This document shows positions 51,498 through 59,005 of a stretch of 64,000 bases of DNA, one piece after another. How positions within the stretch are numbered: the first letter of the stretch is position 1; every line of letters begins with the position of its first letter. Location: contig NZ_CP107783.1 in NCBI RefSeq assembly GCF_036345255.1, positions 1,488,001 through 1,552,000 on the forward strand, in the 5' to 3' direction. The notes below the pieces were generated by a model, which saw nothing but the letters and a program-made list of their open reading frames with translations, had not been told where the DNA came from and did no database searches. This DNA is from Streptomyces sp. NBC_00569 (GTDB lineage: Bacteria; Actinomycetota; Actinomycetes; Streptomycetales; Streptomycetaceae). The position numbers and the translations under genes were made by a program.

Positions 51498-52268
51498 TCA
51501 GCGCGCTCCGCCGTTCACGTACAGCGTCTGGCCGCTGACGTAGGAGGCGTCGTCGCTGGCGAGGAAGGCGACGACGGACGCGATGTCCTCGGGCTGCCCC
51601 ACGCGGCCGAGCGGGGTGCGCTCGGCGGCGAGCTTCTGGTGGTCCTCGGCGGTGGTGCCGACGCGCTCGGCGGTCGCGGCGGTCATGGCGGTGGCGATGT
51701 AGCCGGGCGCCACGGCGTTCACGTTGATGCCGAAGCGGCCGAGCTCGATGGCGAGGGTGGCGGTGAAGCCCTGGATTCCGGCCTTGGCGGCGGCGTAGTT
51801 GGCCTGGCCGCGGTTGCCGAGGGCGGAGCGCGAGGACAGGGAGACGATCTTCCCGTACCCGGCCCGCGCCATGTACTTCTGCGCGGCCTGCGAGCAGTTG
51901 TAGACGCTGCTGAGGTTCACGTTGATGACGTCGTCCCAGTCGGACTTCGGCATCTTGAAGAACATGCCGTCGCGGGTGACGCCGGCGTTGTTGACCAGGA
52001 TGTGCAGTCCGCCGAGCTCCTCGTGGACGCGGGCGAAGGTGGCCTCGACGGCGTCCTGGTCGGTGACGTCGCAGCCGTACGCGGCCGCCTGCCCGCCCTT
52101 GGCGCGGATCGCCTCGACGGTGGCCCCGGCCCGTTCGGCCGTGAGGTCGACGACGGCCACGGCCGCGCCCTCCTCGGCCAGCCGCAGGGCGGTCGCGGCG
52201 CCGATGCCCTGCGCGGCGCCGGTGACGACGGCCACGCGGCCGGTGAACCTGCTGCTCATCTTCTTCAT
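51498..52268 (-). CDS. FabG-like short-chain dehydrogenase (3-oxoacyl reductase/3-hydroxyacyl-CoA dehydrogenase)
   Basis: 256 residues. SDR fold with TGAAQGIG, NNAG (94-97 region: LVNNAGVT) and the catalytic Ser145-Tyr158-Lys162 triad in LSSRSALGNRGQANYAAAK. The PGYIATAMT loop closes the substrate site. The ATG at 52268 sits close to AAGGA; the ATG at 52259 is better spaced and may be used. It lies 22 bp after the thiolase gene, so it probably oxidises 3-hydroxyacyl-CoA in degradation rather than acting in fatty-acid synthesis. Confidence 0.88.
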   Translation of the reverse strand: MKKMSSRFTGRVAVVTGAAQGIGAATALRLAEEGAAVAVVDLTAERAGATVEAIRAKGGQAAAYGCDVTDQDAVEATFARVHEELGGLHILVNNAGVTRDGMFFKMPKSDWDDVINVNLSSVYNCSQAAQKYMARAGYGKIVSLSSRSALGNRGQANYAAAKAGIQGFTATLAIELGRFGINVNAVAPGYIATAMTAATAERVGTTAEDHQKLAAERTPLGRVGQPEDIASVVAFLASDDASYVSGQTLYVNGGAR

Positions 52269-52290
52269 GTTCCTTACGCTGTACAAAAGT

Positions 52291-53478
52291 TCAGGAGCGC
52301 TCGACGAGGACGGCGGAGCCCTGGCCGACGCCGACGCACATGGTGGCGAGGCCGCGGGAGCCGCCGGTGCGGCGCATGCGGTGGAGCAGGGTCGTGAGGA
52401 TGCGGGCGCCGGAGCAGCCGAGCGGGTGGCCGAGCGCAATGGCGCCGCCGGTCGGGTTCACCAGTTCCGGGTCGATGCCGAGCGCGTCGACGCAGGCGAG
52501 GGCCTGGGCGGCGAACGCCTCGTTGAACTCCGCCTCCTGGAGGTCGGCGACGGACCAGCCGACGCGGGCGAGCGCCTTCCGCGTGGCGGGGACGGGGCCG
52601 ATGCCCATGACGTCCGGGTGCACTCCGGCCGAGGCGCCTGCGACGTAGCGGCCGAGGGATTCGAGGCCGAGGTCGTGCAGGGCGTCCTCGCTGACCAGGA
52701 GCAGGCCCGCGGCGCCGTCGTTCATGGGTGAGGCGTTGCCCGCGGTGACGGTGCCGCCCTTGCGGAAGACCGGCTTGAGCGTGCCCAGCTTCTCCAGGGA
52801 GGTGTCGGGGCGGATGCACTCGTCCTGCTCGACGACGACGCCGTCCGGGCGCGTGACGGGGAGGATCTCGGCGTCGAAGAGGCCGTTCTTGCGGGCCTCG
52901 GCGGCGTTGTGGTGGCTGCGCAGCGCGAAGGCGTCCTGGCGCTCGCGTGGCACGTCGTAACGGTCGGCGACCTCCTCGGCGGTCTCCCCCATGGCGAGGA
53001 CGCCGTGCAGCTCCTTCATCTTCGGGTTGACCAGTCGCCAGCCCAGGCGTGTGTCGTACGTCTCCATCTTGTGCGGGAGCGCCTCGTCGGGGCGCTGGAG
53101 CACGAAGGGGGCGCGGCTCATCGACTCGGAGCCGCCCGCGAGGACGACGTCGGCCTCGCCGGAGGCGATGGTGCGGGCGGCGGTGGTGACGGCTTCGAGC
53201 CCCGAGGCGCACAGGCGGTTCACGGTCGCGCCGGGGACGGACTCGGGCAGGCCCGCGAGGAGAGCGGCCATGCGCGCGATGTTGCGGTTGTCCTCGCCGG
53301 CCTGGTTCGCGGCGCCCCAGTAGACGTCGTCGATCCGGGCCGGGTCGAGCTGCGGCACACCGGCGAGCAGACCGCGGATGACACCGGCCGCGAGGTCGTC
53401 CGGGCGCACGGTGGACAGGGACCCGCGCAGCTTTCCGATCGGGGTGCGGCGGGCGGCGGCGAAGTGGACGGGACGCAC
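52291..53478 (-). CDS. Acetyl-CoA acetyltransferase/thiolase (FadA/PcaF-like)
   Basis: 395 residues, GTG start at 53476-53478 with AGGAGC upstream. Thiolase with acyl-accepting Cys90 (NRLCASGLEAV), NEAFAAQ and the second Cys/His block GHPLGCSGARI near the end. Ends CVGVGQGSAVLVE as in degradative thiolases. It cleaves 3-oxoacyl-CoA to acetyl-CoA. First gene of a three-gene operon behind a promoter with a TetR-type palindrome. The close match in length and motifs to PcaF/FadA leaves open beta-ketoadipate or fatty-acid breakdown. Confidence 0.9.
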   Translation of the reverse strand: MRPVHFAAARRTPIGKLRGSLSTVRPDDLAAGVIRGLLAGVPQLDPARIDDVYWGAANQAGEDNRNIARMAALLAGLPESVPGATVNRLCASGLEAVTTAARTIASGEADVVLAGGSESMSRAPFVLQRPDEALPHKMETYDTRLGWRLVNPKMKELHGVLAMGETAEEVADRYDVPRERQDAFALRSHHNAAEARKNGLFDAEILPVTRPDGVVVEQDECIRPDTSLEKLGTLKPVFRKGGTVTAGNASPMNDGAAGLLLVSEDALHDLGLESLGRYVAGASAGVHPDVMGIGPVPATRKALARVGWSVADLQEAEFNEAFAAQALACVDALGIDPELVNPTGGAIALGHPLGCSGARILTTLLHRMRRTGGSRGLATMCVGVGQGSAVLVERS

Positions 53479-53500
53479 GTGCGGCTCCTGAGGGAAGTTA

Positions 53501-53550
53501 ATTAGCACTGCTAGTTTTGGACTATAGACCCGGGCCCCGCACCCTGTGAA
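53501..53550 (-). promoter_or_regulatory. Promoter with TetR-type palindrome before the thiolase operon
   Basis: Minus strand: TTCACA (53545-53550), 18 bp, TATAGT (53521-53526). ATTAGCA-C-TGCTAGT (53501-53515), 6 of 7 per arm, lies at the expected start point. Short odd-centred palindromes of this type are bound by TetR-family repressors of fatty-acid genes. No TetR gene is in the window. Confidence 0.5.
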
Positions 53551-53578
53551 GTGGGCACCGCTGGATAGGCTCCCCGCC

Positions 53579-54220
53579 GTGAGCACTGCGTTCGAGTACG
53601 AGAAGTCCGGGGCGGAGATCTACCGCCGGTCCTTCGCCACGATCCGCGCCGAGGCCGATCTGGGCGGGCTGCCGCCGGAAGTGGCCCAGGTCGCGGTCCG
53701 GATGATCCACGCCTGCGGAATGGTCGACCTGGCGGGCGACCTCGCGTATTCGCCGGACGTCGCGGTCCGCGCCCGCGAGGCGCTGCGCGGCGGCGCGCCC
53801 GTCCTGTGCGACGTGTCCATGGTCGCCAGCGGGATCACACGCAAGCGGCTGCCCGCGGACAACGACGTGGTGTGCACGCTGTCCGACCCGTCGGTTGCCG
53901 CGCTGGCCGAACGGCTCGGCACGACGCGCTCCGCCGCGGCGCTGGAGCTGTGGCGGGAGCGGATGGGCGGAGCGGTCGTCGCTGTGGGCAATGCGCCCAC
54001 GGCGCTCTTCCGGCTCCTGGAACTGGTGCGGGAGGGCGCGGAGCCGCCCGCCGCGGTGATCGGGGTTCCGGTCGGGTTCGTGGGCGCGGTCGAGTCGAAG
54101 GACGCGCTGGTGGAGCACGCGGGGGAATTGGGGCTGGAGTACCTGGTGGTGCGAGGGCGGCGGGGTGGCAGTGCGATGGCCGCCGCGGCGGTCAACGCGG
54201 TTGCCTGTGCCGTGGAATAG
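53579..54220 (+). CDS. cobH: Precorrin-8X methylmutase
   Basis: 213 residues from the GTG at 53579; the family start [19 protein letters not shown] supports it. It moves a methyl from C-11 to C-12 of precorrin-8X (or its cobalt form) to give hydrogenobyrinate. The catalytic His is in [10 protein letters not shown], and [10 protein letters not shown] and [18 protein letters not shown] (core GVPVGFVGA) line the corrin pocket. It converges on cobK; three tandem hairpin repeats lie between. Other cobalamin genes must be elsewhere. Confidence 0.92.
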   Translation: MSTAFEYEKSGAEIYRRSFATIRAEADLGGLPPEVAQVAVRMIHACGMVDLAGDLAYSPDVAVRAREALRGGAPVLCDVSMVASGITRKRLPADNDVVCTLSDPSVAALAERLGTTRSAAALELWRERMGGAVVAVGNAPTALFRLLELVREGAEPPAAVIGVPVGFVGAVESKDALVEHAGELGLEYLVVRGRRGGSAMAAAAVNAVACAVE

Positions 54221-54272
54221 CTTCGGGCGCACATCCCCAGGGCGGCACCCCCGGACCCCCGCCGTCACCCTT

Positions 54273-54402
54273 CGGGCTCGCCCTCGAACGCCGGACAGGC
54301 GGGAAGTGCCCGGTCGGGCTGGTCCTGAAGCGCCGGACAGCAGGCCGGAAATGCCCGGTCAGCCTTGTTCCGAGGTGCCGGACGGGCGGCAAGAGCCCGG
54401 GT
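54273..54402. repeat. Three tandem 42-45 bp hairpin-forming repeats between cobH and cobK
   Basis: Copies begin at 54273, 54315 and 54360. Each has CGGGCT or CAGCCT, a variable centre, GCCGGAC and GTGCCCGG/AAGAGCCCGG. The GCCGGAC-containing unit resembles a widespread Streptomyces intergenic repeat. The third copy overlaps the last codons of cobK, whose Gly/Ser/Pro tail it encodes. They may act as convergent terminators. Confidence 0.6.
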
Positions 54403-55132
54403 TCCCCGCCCACTCCACCGCCTCCGCCACCGATCCCACCACCGCCACTCCCGCCGGCACCTGCGGCCGTCGCACCACCAGGACCGGGATCCGCGCCTCT
54501 CGCGCCGCGACGAGCTTCGGGGCCGTCGCCTCTCCCCCGCTGTCCTTCGTCACCAGAACGTCGATGCGGTGGGTCCGGAGCAGCTCCCGTTCGCCGTCCG
54601 GCGTGAAGGGGCCCCGGCCCAGCAGGACCTCCGAGTGCGGGGGCAGCGGCGGCTCGGGGGCGTCCACCGAGCGGATCAGGAAGTGGACGTCGTCGATGGA
54701 CGCGAACGGCGGGAGGCCCAGGCGGCCCACCGTCAGGAACGCCCGCGTGCCCAGGGTCGGAAGTGCCGTCGCCGCCTCCTCCAGGGAGTTCACGTGGTGC
54801 CAGTCGTCGTCCGGTGCGGGGACCCAGCCGGGGCGGCGCAGCGCCAGCAGGGGAACATGGGCCGTGGCGGCGGCCTGCGCCGCATGGAAACTGATCGTCC
54901 CGGCGAAAGGATGGGTGGCGTCGATGAGCGCGTCCACCTGGAGCTCGCGCAGCGCGCGGGCCAGGCCATCGGCTCCCCCGAAACCACCGGTCCGCACCTC
55001 ACCCTCGGGCAGCAGGGGCCGGGCCACGCGCCCGGCCAGCGAACTCGTCACGCGCCACCCGGGGTGGCCGGCGGTCAGGGCCTGCGCGAGGCGGCGGGCC
55101 TCGGTCGTGCCGCCGAGGATCAGTACGTGCAC
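54359..55132 (-). CDS. cobK: Precorrin-6A (or cobalt-precorrin-6A) reductase
   Basis: 257 residues. It reduces precorrin-6A with NADPH. The N terminus VLILGGTTEARRLAQAL is the family dinucleotide signature; DALIDATHPFA holds the conserved substrate-loop, and VTKDSGGEATAPKL is near the C terminus. The final 12 residues (PGSCRPSGTSEQG region) are encoded by a repeat copy and look like a recent extension. The start ATG is 17 bp from the divergent cbiD start, leaving no room for separate promoters in between. Confidence 0.9.
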   Translation of the reverse strand: MHVLILGGTTEARRLAQALTAGHPGWRVTSSLAGRVARPLLPEGEVRTGGFGGADGLARALRELQVDALIDATHPFAGTISFHAAQAAATAHVPLLALRRPGWVPAPDDDWHHVNSLEEAATALPTLGTRAFLTVGRLGLPPFASIDDVHFLIRSVDAPEPPLPPHSEVLLGRGPFTPDGERELLRTHRIDVLVTKDSGGEATAPKLVAAREARIPVLVVRRPQVPAGVAVVGSVAEAVEWAGNPGSCRPSGTSEQG

Positions 55133-55149
55133 GGGTGCGGGATCCCTTC

Positions 55150-56262
55150 ATGGGTGAGGCGGGCGGCGCCAAGGGCGGACGCGGCGCCCAACTCAAGCAC
55201 ACCGGTCTGCGGCCCGGCTGGACGACCGGTGCCTGCGCGACAGGGGCGACCACGGCCGCGTACACCGCGCTCCTGACCGGCGACTTCCCCGACCCGGTGA
55301 CGATCACGCTGCCGAAGGGGCAGACGCCCGCGTTCGCGCTGGCGGCCGAGGAGCTGACCGGCGAGCACGCCGTGGCGGGCATCGTGAAGGACGCGGGCGA
55401 CGACCCGGACGTCACGCACGGCGCGCTGGTGCGGGCGTCGGTGCGGCTGCTGCCCGCCGGGTCCGGCGTCGTGTTCCGGGCCGGGCCGGGCGTCGGCACG
55501 GTGACCCGTCCGGGGCTGCCCCTCGCCGTCGGTGAACCCGCGATCAACCCCGTGCCGCGGCAGATGATGCGGGACCACGTCGCGGCCGTCGCCGAGCGCC
55601 ACGGCGGGAGCGGTGACGTCGAGATCACCGTGTCCGTCGACCACGGTGAGGAGATAGCCCGGTCGACCTGGAACCCGCGGCTCGGGATCCTCGGCGGGCT
55701 GTCCATCCTGGGGACGACGGGCATCGTGGTGCCGTACTCCTGCTCCGCCTGGATCGACTCGATCCGGCGGGGTGTGGACGTGGCGCGGGCCGCCGGGCGC
55801 ACACATGTGGCGGGCTGCACCGGATCGACGTCCGAGAAGACCGTCGTCGCCGAGTACGGGCTGCCCGAGGACGCGCTCCTCGACATGGGCGACTTCGCGG
55901 GCGCGGTCCTCAAGTACGTGCGGCGTCATCCCGTCGACCGGCTGACGATCTGCGGCGGGTTCGCCAAGCTGTCCAAGCTCGCGGCCGGGCACCTGGATCT
56001 GCACTCGGCGCGCTCGCAGGTCGACAAGTCGTTCCTGGCCGGCCTCGCCGCCGAGGCGGGCGCGGGTGCGCAGGTCGCGGCGGCGGTGGCGGACGCCAAC
56101 ACGGGCCTCGCGGCACTCCAGTTGTGGCCGCCTCTCGGCGACATGGTCGCCGCGACCGCCCGCGACGAGGCTTTGCGCGTGTTGCGGGGCGCCCCCGTCC
56201 AGGTCGATGTACTCTGCATCGACCGGGCGGGTACGGTGGTCGGGCGCTGCGCACCCCGCTGA
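55150..56262 (+). CDS. cbiD: Cobalt-precorrin-5B C1-methyltransferase
   Basis: 370 residues from the ATG at 55150; a GTG at 55135 would add five. It begins LRPGWTTGACATGATTAAY, the CbiD signature, and contains VSVDHGEEIARSTWNPRLG (core NPRLGILGGLSILGTTGIV) and GCTGSTSEKTV. It transfers a methyl from SAM to C-1 of cobalt-precorrin-5B. Its presence points to the early-cobalt-insertion form of the pathway even though cobH/cobK carry oxygen-pathway names. It diverges from cobK by 17 bp. A palindrome TCAGGGC-TG-GCCCTGA (56317-56332) lies downstream. Confidence 0.92.
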   Translation: MGEAGGAKGGRGAQLKHTGLRPGWTTGACATGATTAAYTALLTGDFPDPVTITLPKGQTPAFALAAEELTGEHAVAGIVKDAGDDPDVTHGALVRASVRLLPAGSGVVFRAGPGVGTVTRPGLPLAVGEPAINPVPRQMMRDHVAAVAERHGGSGDVEITVSVDHGEEIARSTWNPRLGILGGLSILGTTGIVVPYSCSAWIDSIRRGVDVARAAGRTHVAGCTGSTSEKTVVAEYGLPEDALLDMGDFAGAVLKYVRRHPVDRLTICGGFAKLSKLAAGHLDLHSARSQVDKSFLAGLAAEAGAGAQVAAAVADANTGLAALQLWPPLGDMVAATARDEALRVLRGAPVQVDVLCIDRAGTVVGRCAPR

Positions 56263-56460
56263 GCTCGCACTTCGCCCCCCCCCGTCCCCCGGTTCCGGTA
56301 GCAACTACTCCGGATCTCAGGGCTGGCCCTGATGTCCCGGGCGCGCGGGCTGCCTAGAGTTGAGTTCACCGGCACCGCTCCGCAGTCGACGTACGGGGGA
56401 GCCACGGGGGCAAATCGGGGGACGACGTCGCCTTCGGAGCGGCCAGCCGGGACCACTTCA

Positions 56461-56481
56461 CCCCGCCCGCATCGGGCGGGG
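56461..56481 (-). terminator. Hairpin immediately after the response-regulator stop codon
   Basis: CCCCGCCCG-CAT-CGGGCGGGG: perfect 9-bp stem, 3-base loop, touching the stop codon of the minus-strand regulator gene. Confidence 0.7.
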
Positions 56482-57126
56482 TCAGGCGCGCAAGTAGGTG
56501 AGCACCGCGCGCACGCGCCGGTGTTCGAGCAGATCCTGCTCGAGGCGCAGCTTGCCGAAGATGTTCCGCACGTGCGTCTCCACCGTCTTGCCGCCGATGA
56601 CGAGACGCTGGGCTATCGCCTCGTTCGAGTGGCCCTCGGCCATCAGCGCCAGCACGTCCCGCTCTCTGCCCGTGAGGTCGTCGAGGGGACTCCTGGGGCG
56701 GGGGGTGTTCATGAGCTTGGCGACGACGAGCGGGTCGAGGACCGTCTCGCCGGACGCCACGCGCTTGAGCGCCCCGCCGAGTTCGTCGATGTCGGCGACG
56801 CGCTCCTTCAGGAGGTAGCCGAAACCCTCGGGCTGCTCCGCCAAGGCTCTGACGGTGTCGGTCGTCTCGACGTACTGGGACAGCAGCAGCACACCCGTGC
56901 CGGGGTGCTCCGCGCGGATCGCGGCCGCCGCGACCAGACCCTCGTCGGTGTGCGTCGGCGGCATGCGGATGTCGAGGAGCACGGCGTCCGGACGGTGCTC
57001 GGCGACGAGCGCGAGGAGCGGCCCCGTGTCGGAGCACTCCGCGGACACCTCGAACCCCTCGTCCGACAGCAGTCGTACGATCCCCTGCCGCAGCAGCGCC
57101 GAGTCCTCGGCAACGATCACCCGCAC
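56482..57126 (-). CDS. LuxR/NarL-type response regulator
   Basis: 214 residues, GTG start with GGAG upstream, overlapping the kinase gene by 10 bp. Receiver domain with acidic pair in VIVAEDSALLRQG, phospho-acceptor Asp52 (VLLDIRMPP) and Lys in GYLLKERV. C-terminal HTH (about 148-205): DDLTGRERDVLALMAEGHSNEAIAQRL (split: LTGRERDVLALMAEG, SNEAIAQRLV) with KTVETHVRNIFGKL as recognition helix. Cognate partner of the adjacent kinase. Targets unknown; a divergent NACHT gene behind the kinase is one candidate. Confidence 0.92.
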   Translation of the reverse strand: MRVIVAEDSALLRQGIVRLLSDEGFEVSAECSDTGPLLALVAEHRPDAVLLDIRMPPTHTDEGLVAAAAIRAEHPGTGVLLLSQYVETTDTVRALAEQPEGFGYLLKERVADIDELGGALKRVASGETVLDPLVVAKLMNTPRPRSPLDDLTGRERDVLALMAEGHSNEAIAQRLVIGGKTVETHVRNIFGKLRLEQDLLEHRRVRAVLTYLRA

Positions 57127-58880
57127 GGAAGCTCCGCCCTGATTCTGGTCCCGCCACCGGCGGGACTGTGTACATGCAACACTCCGTCGACCGCGGCGAG
57201 CCGGTCCGCGAGGCCGCGCAGGCCACTGCCGCGCATGCTGTCCGCTCCCCCGACTCCGTCGTCGACGGTCTCGATGACGAGCCGCCCGTCCTGGTGCGTC
57301 GCGGAGACGCTGACGGCGCGGGCTCCGGCGTGCTTGGCCGCGTTCGACAGGGCCTCGCACACCGTGAAGTAGGCGGTCGACTCCACGACCGCGTCGTAGC
57401 GCCGGGGTTCGGCCGCGACGACGACCGGCAGGGTCGCCTCCCTGGCCAGCGCCGTCAGCGCGGGTCCGAGGCCCTCGCGCGTGAGGACCGCCGGGTGCAG
57501 ACCGTGGGCGAGACCGCGCAACTCCTCGATGGCGAGCCTGAGACTGGACTCCGCCTCGGTCACGGACTCGCGCAGGGCGGCGTCGGGATGGTCGGCGAGG
57601 CCGCGTTCGACACGTCGCAGGGCCATCAGGGCGAAGACCAGCCTGGCCTGCGCCCCGTCGTGCAGATCCCGCTCCAGGCGCTTGCGTTCGGAGTCGGCCG
57701 CCTCCACGATCCGTGTGCTCACGTCCCTGGCGCGGGAACGCAGCCAGACGTTCTCGAGGGCGAGGCGCAGCGCGGCGGCGACGGACGCGAGGAGTTCCGG
57801 GTCGTCCATGAGGGCGGGGTCGTGGTGCAGCAGCGCGAGGGGCCGGCCGTCCGCCGCTCCGACGGGGGTGCGGCCGGTGCCGTCCGCCGTCACCTCGCGC
57901 CCCGAGCCGTCGACGTAGGCCCGCCGCTCCTCGCGCCACAGGCCGAGCCGCAGCGTCGGGTCGCCCAGGACGCGGGCCAGCGCCTCGCGCAGGCGGGCCG
58001 GGTCGGGGTCGGTGCCGACCTCGATGACGAGGCCGCTGACCTCGGCGCGCTGGAGGTGCATGCGCAGCAGTCCGGCGAGGAACGCGAACGGCACGGCGAC
58101 CTGCGCGAGGTCGGACAGCAGATAGACGGCCTGTTCACCGGTGTCGCCGGCCTTGCCGAACCACGGCACGACGTAGAAGAGCATGTCCCACATCAGGAAC
58201 ACGACGGCCACGCCGATGCCGATCCATGCCGGGAGCAGCGCCTGCCTGCGGGCGGCGGACGCGTGCCGCCAGCGCTGCACGATGGCGACCGCGGCGCCGG
58301 CGGAGATGACCCAGCCGAGCGCGTGGTAGACGGTGTCGACGGGGCCGAAGAGGTCGTGAGTGCCGGGGATGAACAGGGCGTTCGGGCCGCAGCCGGCGCA
58401 GTCGAGGTAGGTGGCGCCGGTGGACCGCGCCGGGTCGAACAGCAGCGTGCGCAGCAGGCCGCCGACCGCGACGAGACCGTACGCGAACTGGACCAGACGC
58501 CGGGTCAGGACCGTGGTGAGGCGCCCCTCGGGGAAGCAGAGGATGAGGTGCAGGAGGATCGCCATGTTCAGCGCCTCCCACCAGGCTCCGAACGCGAACA
58601 GGGCGGGTACGGAGGTGCCTTGGAGGTTTCCGAGGAACCAGGTGACGCCCTCGGCGATCATCAGGGGGCCGGTCCGGTTGGCGGGCCTGCGCCGCCAGGC
58701 CATGAGCCCCGCGGCCGCGTACGCCCAGCCCACGGAGAGATCCCGCACCACGTCGCCCGCGGACCCACCGGCCCGCAGGTACGCCCACGAGCCCGCCGAT
58801 CCCGATACGACGGCGAGCGCCGCGGCCCCGGTCAGGCGCAGCCGAACCGCACGCTTCCCCTGACTGTCCACGGCCCACAC
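57117..58880 (-). CDS. Two-component sensor histidine kinase (HisKA_3 type)
   Basis: 587 residues if the GTG at 58880 is used (GTG 58871 also possible; neither has a ribosome site). About six to seven membrane segments occupy residues 10-300, with two short Cys-bearing outer loops (YLDCAGCGPNA) that might sense redox or metal. A GAF-like linker follows, then the dimerisation helix with His405 (about) in KRLERDLHDGAQARL and the HATPase with CEALSNAAKHAGA and GGADSMRGSGLRGLADR (core GSGLRGLADR). It overlaps its response regulator. The signal is unknown. Confidence 0.87.
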   Translation of the reverse strand: MWAVDSQGKRAVRLRLTGAAALAVVSGSAGSWAYLRAGGSAGDVVRDLSVGWAYAAAGLMAWRRRPANRTGPLMIAEGVTWFLGNLQGTSVPALFAFGAWWEALNMAILLHLILCFPEGRLTTVLTRRLVQFAYGLVAVGGLLRTLLFDPARSTGATYLDCAGCGPNALFIPGTHDLFGPVDTVYHALGWVISAGAAVAIVQRWRHASAARRQALLPAWIGIGVAVVFLMWDMLFYVVPWFGKAGDTGEQAVYLLSDLAQVAVPFAFLAGLLRMHLQRAEVSGLVIEVGTDPDPARLREALARVLGDPTLRLGLWREERRAYVDGSGREVTADGTGRTPVGAADGRPLALLHHDPALMDDPELLASVAAALRLALENVWLRSRARDVSTRIVEAADSERKRLERDLHDGAQARLVFALMALRRVERGLADHPDAALRESVTEAESSLRLAIEELRGLAHGLHPAVLTREGLGPALTALAREATLPVVVAAEPRRYDAVVESTAYFTVCEALSNAAKHAGARAVSVSATHQDGRLVIETVDDGVGGADSMRGSGLRGLADRLAAVDGVLHVHSPAGGGTRIRAELPCG

Positions 58881-59005
58881 GGTAAGCCATTCGGGGGAAC
58901 GGTGCGCACTCGGTGTCGCCCGGCTCACGCAGCGTACTCGATGGACCCCGACCGCGTGTCCTGGCAGAGTGGCCGCCGTCCGCACATGATCCATGGGGGG
59001 TTCGG

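Noticed and set aside
54273..54402. CRISPR array (three regularly spaced repeats)
   Set aside because: Only three imperfect copies, no unique spacers between conserved repeats, no cas genes, and overlap with cobK codons; it is a hairpin repeat family.
56332..56460. Promoter-like, purine-rich stretch on the plus strand after cbiD suggesting a start of another gene
   Set aside because: The downstream frame has no homology, runs antisense to the response regulator, and a terminator for that regulator follows at once.
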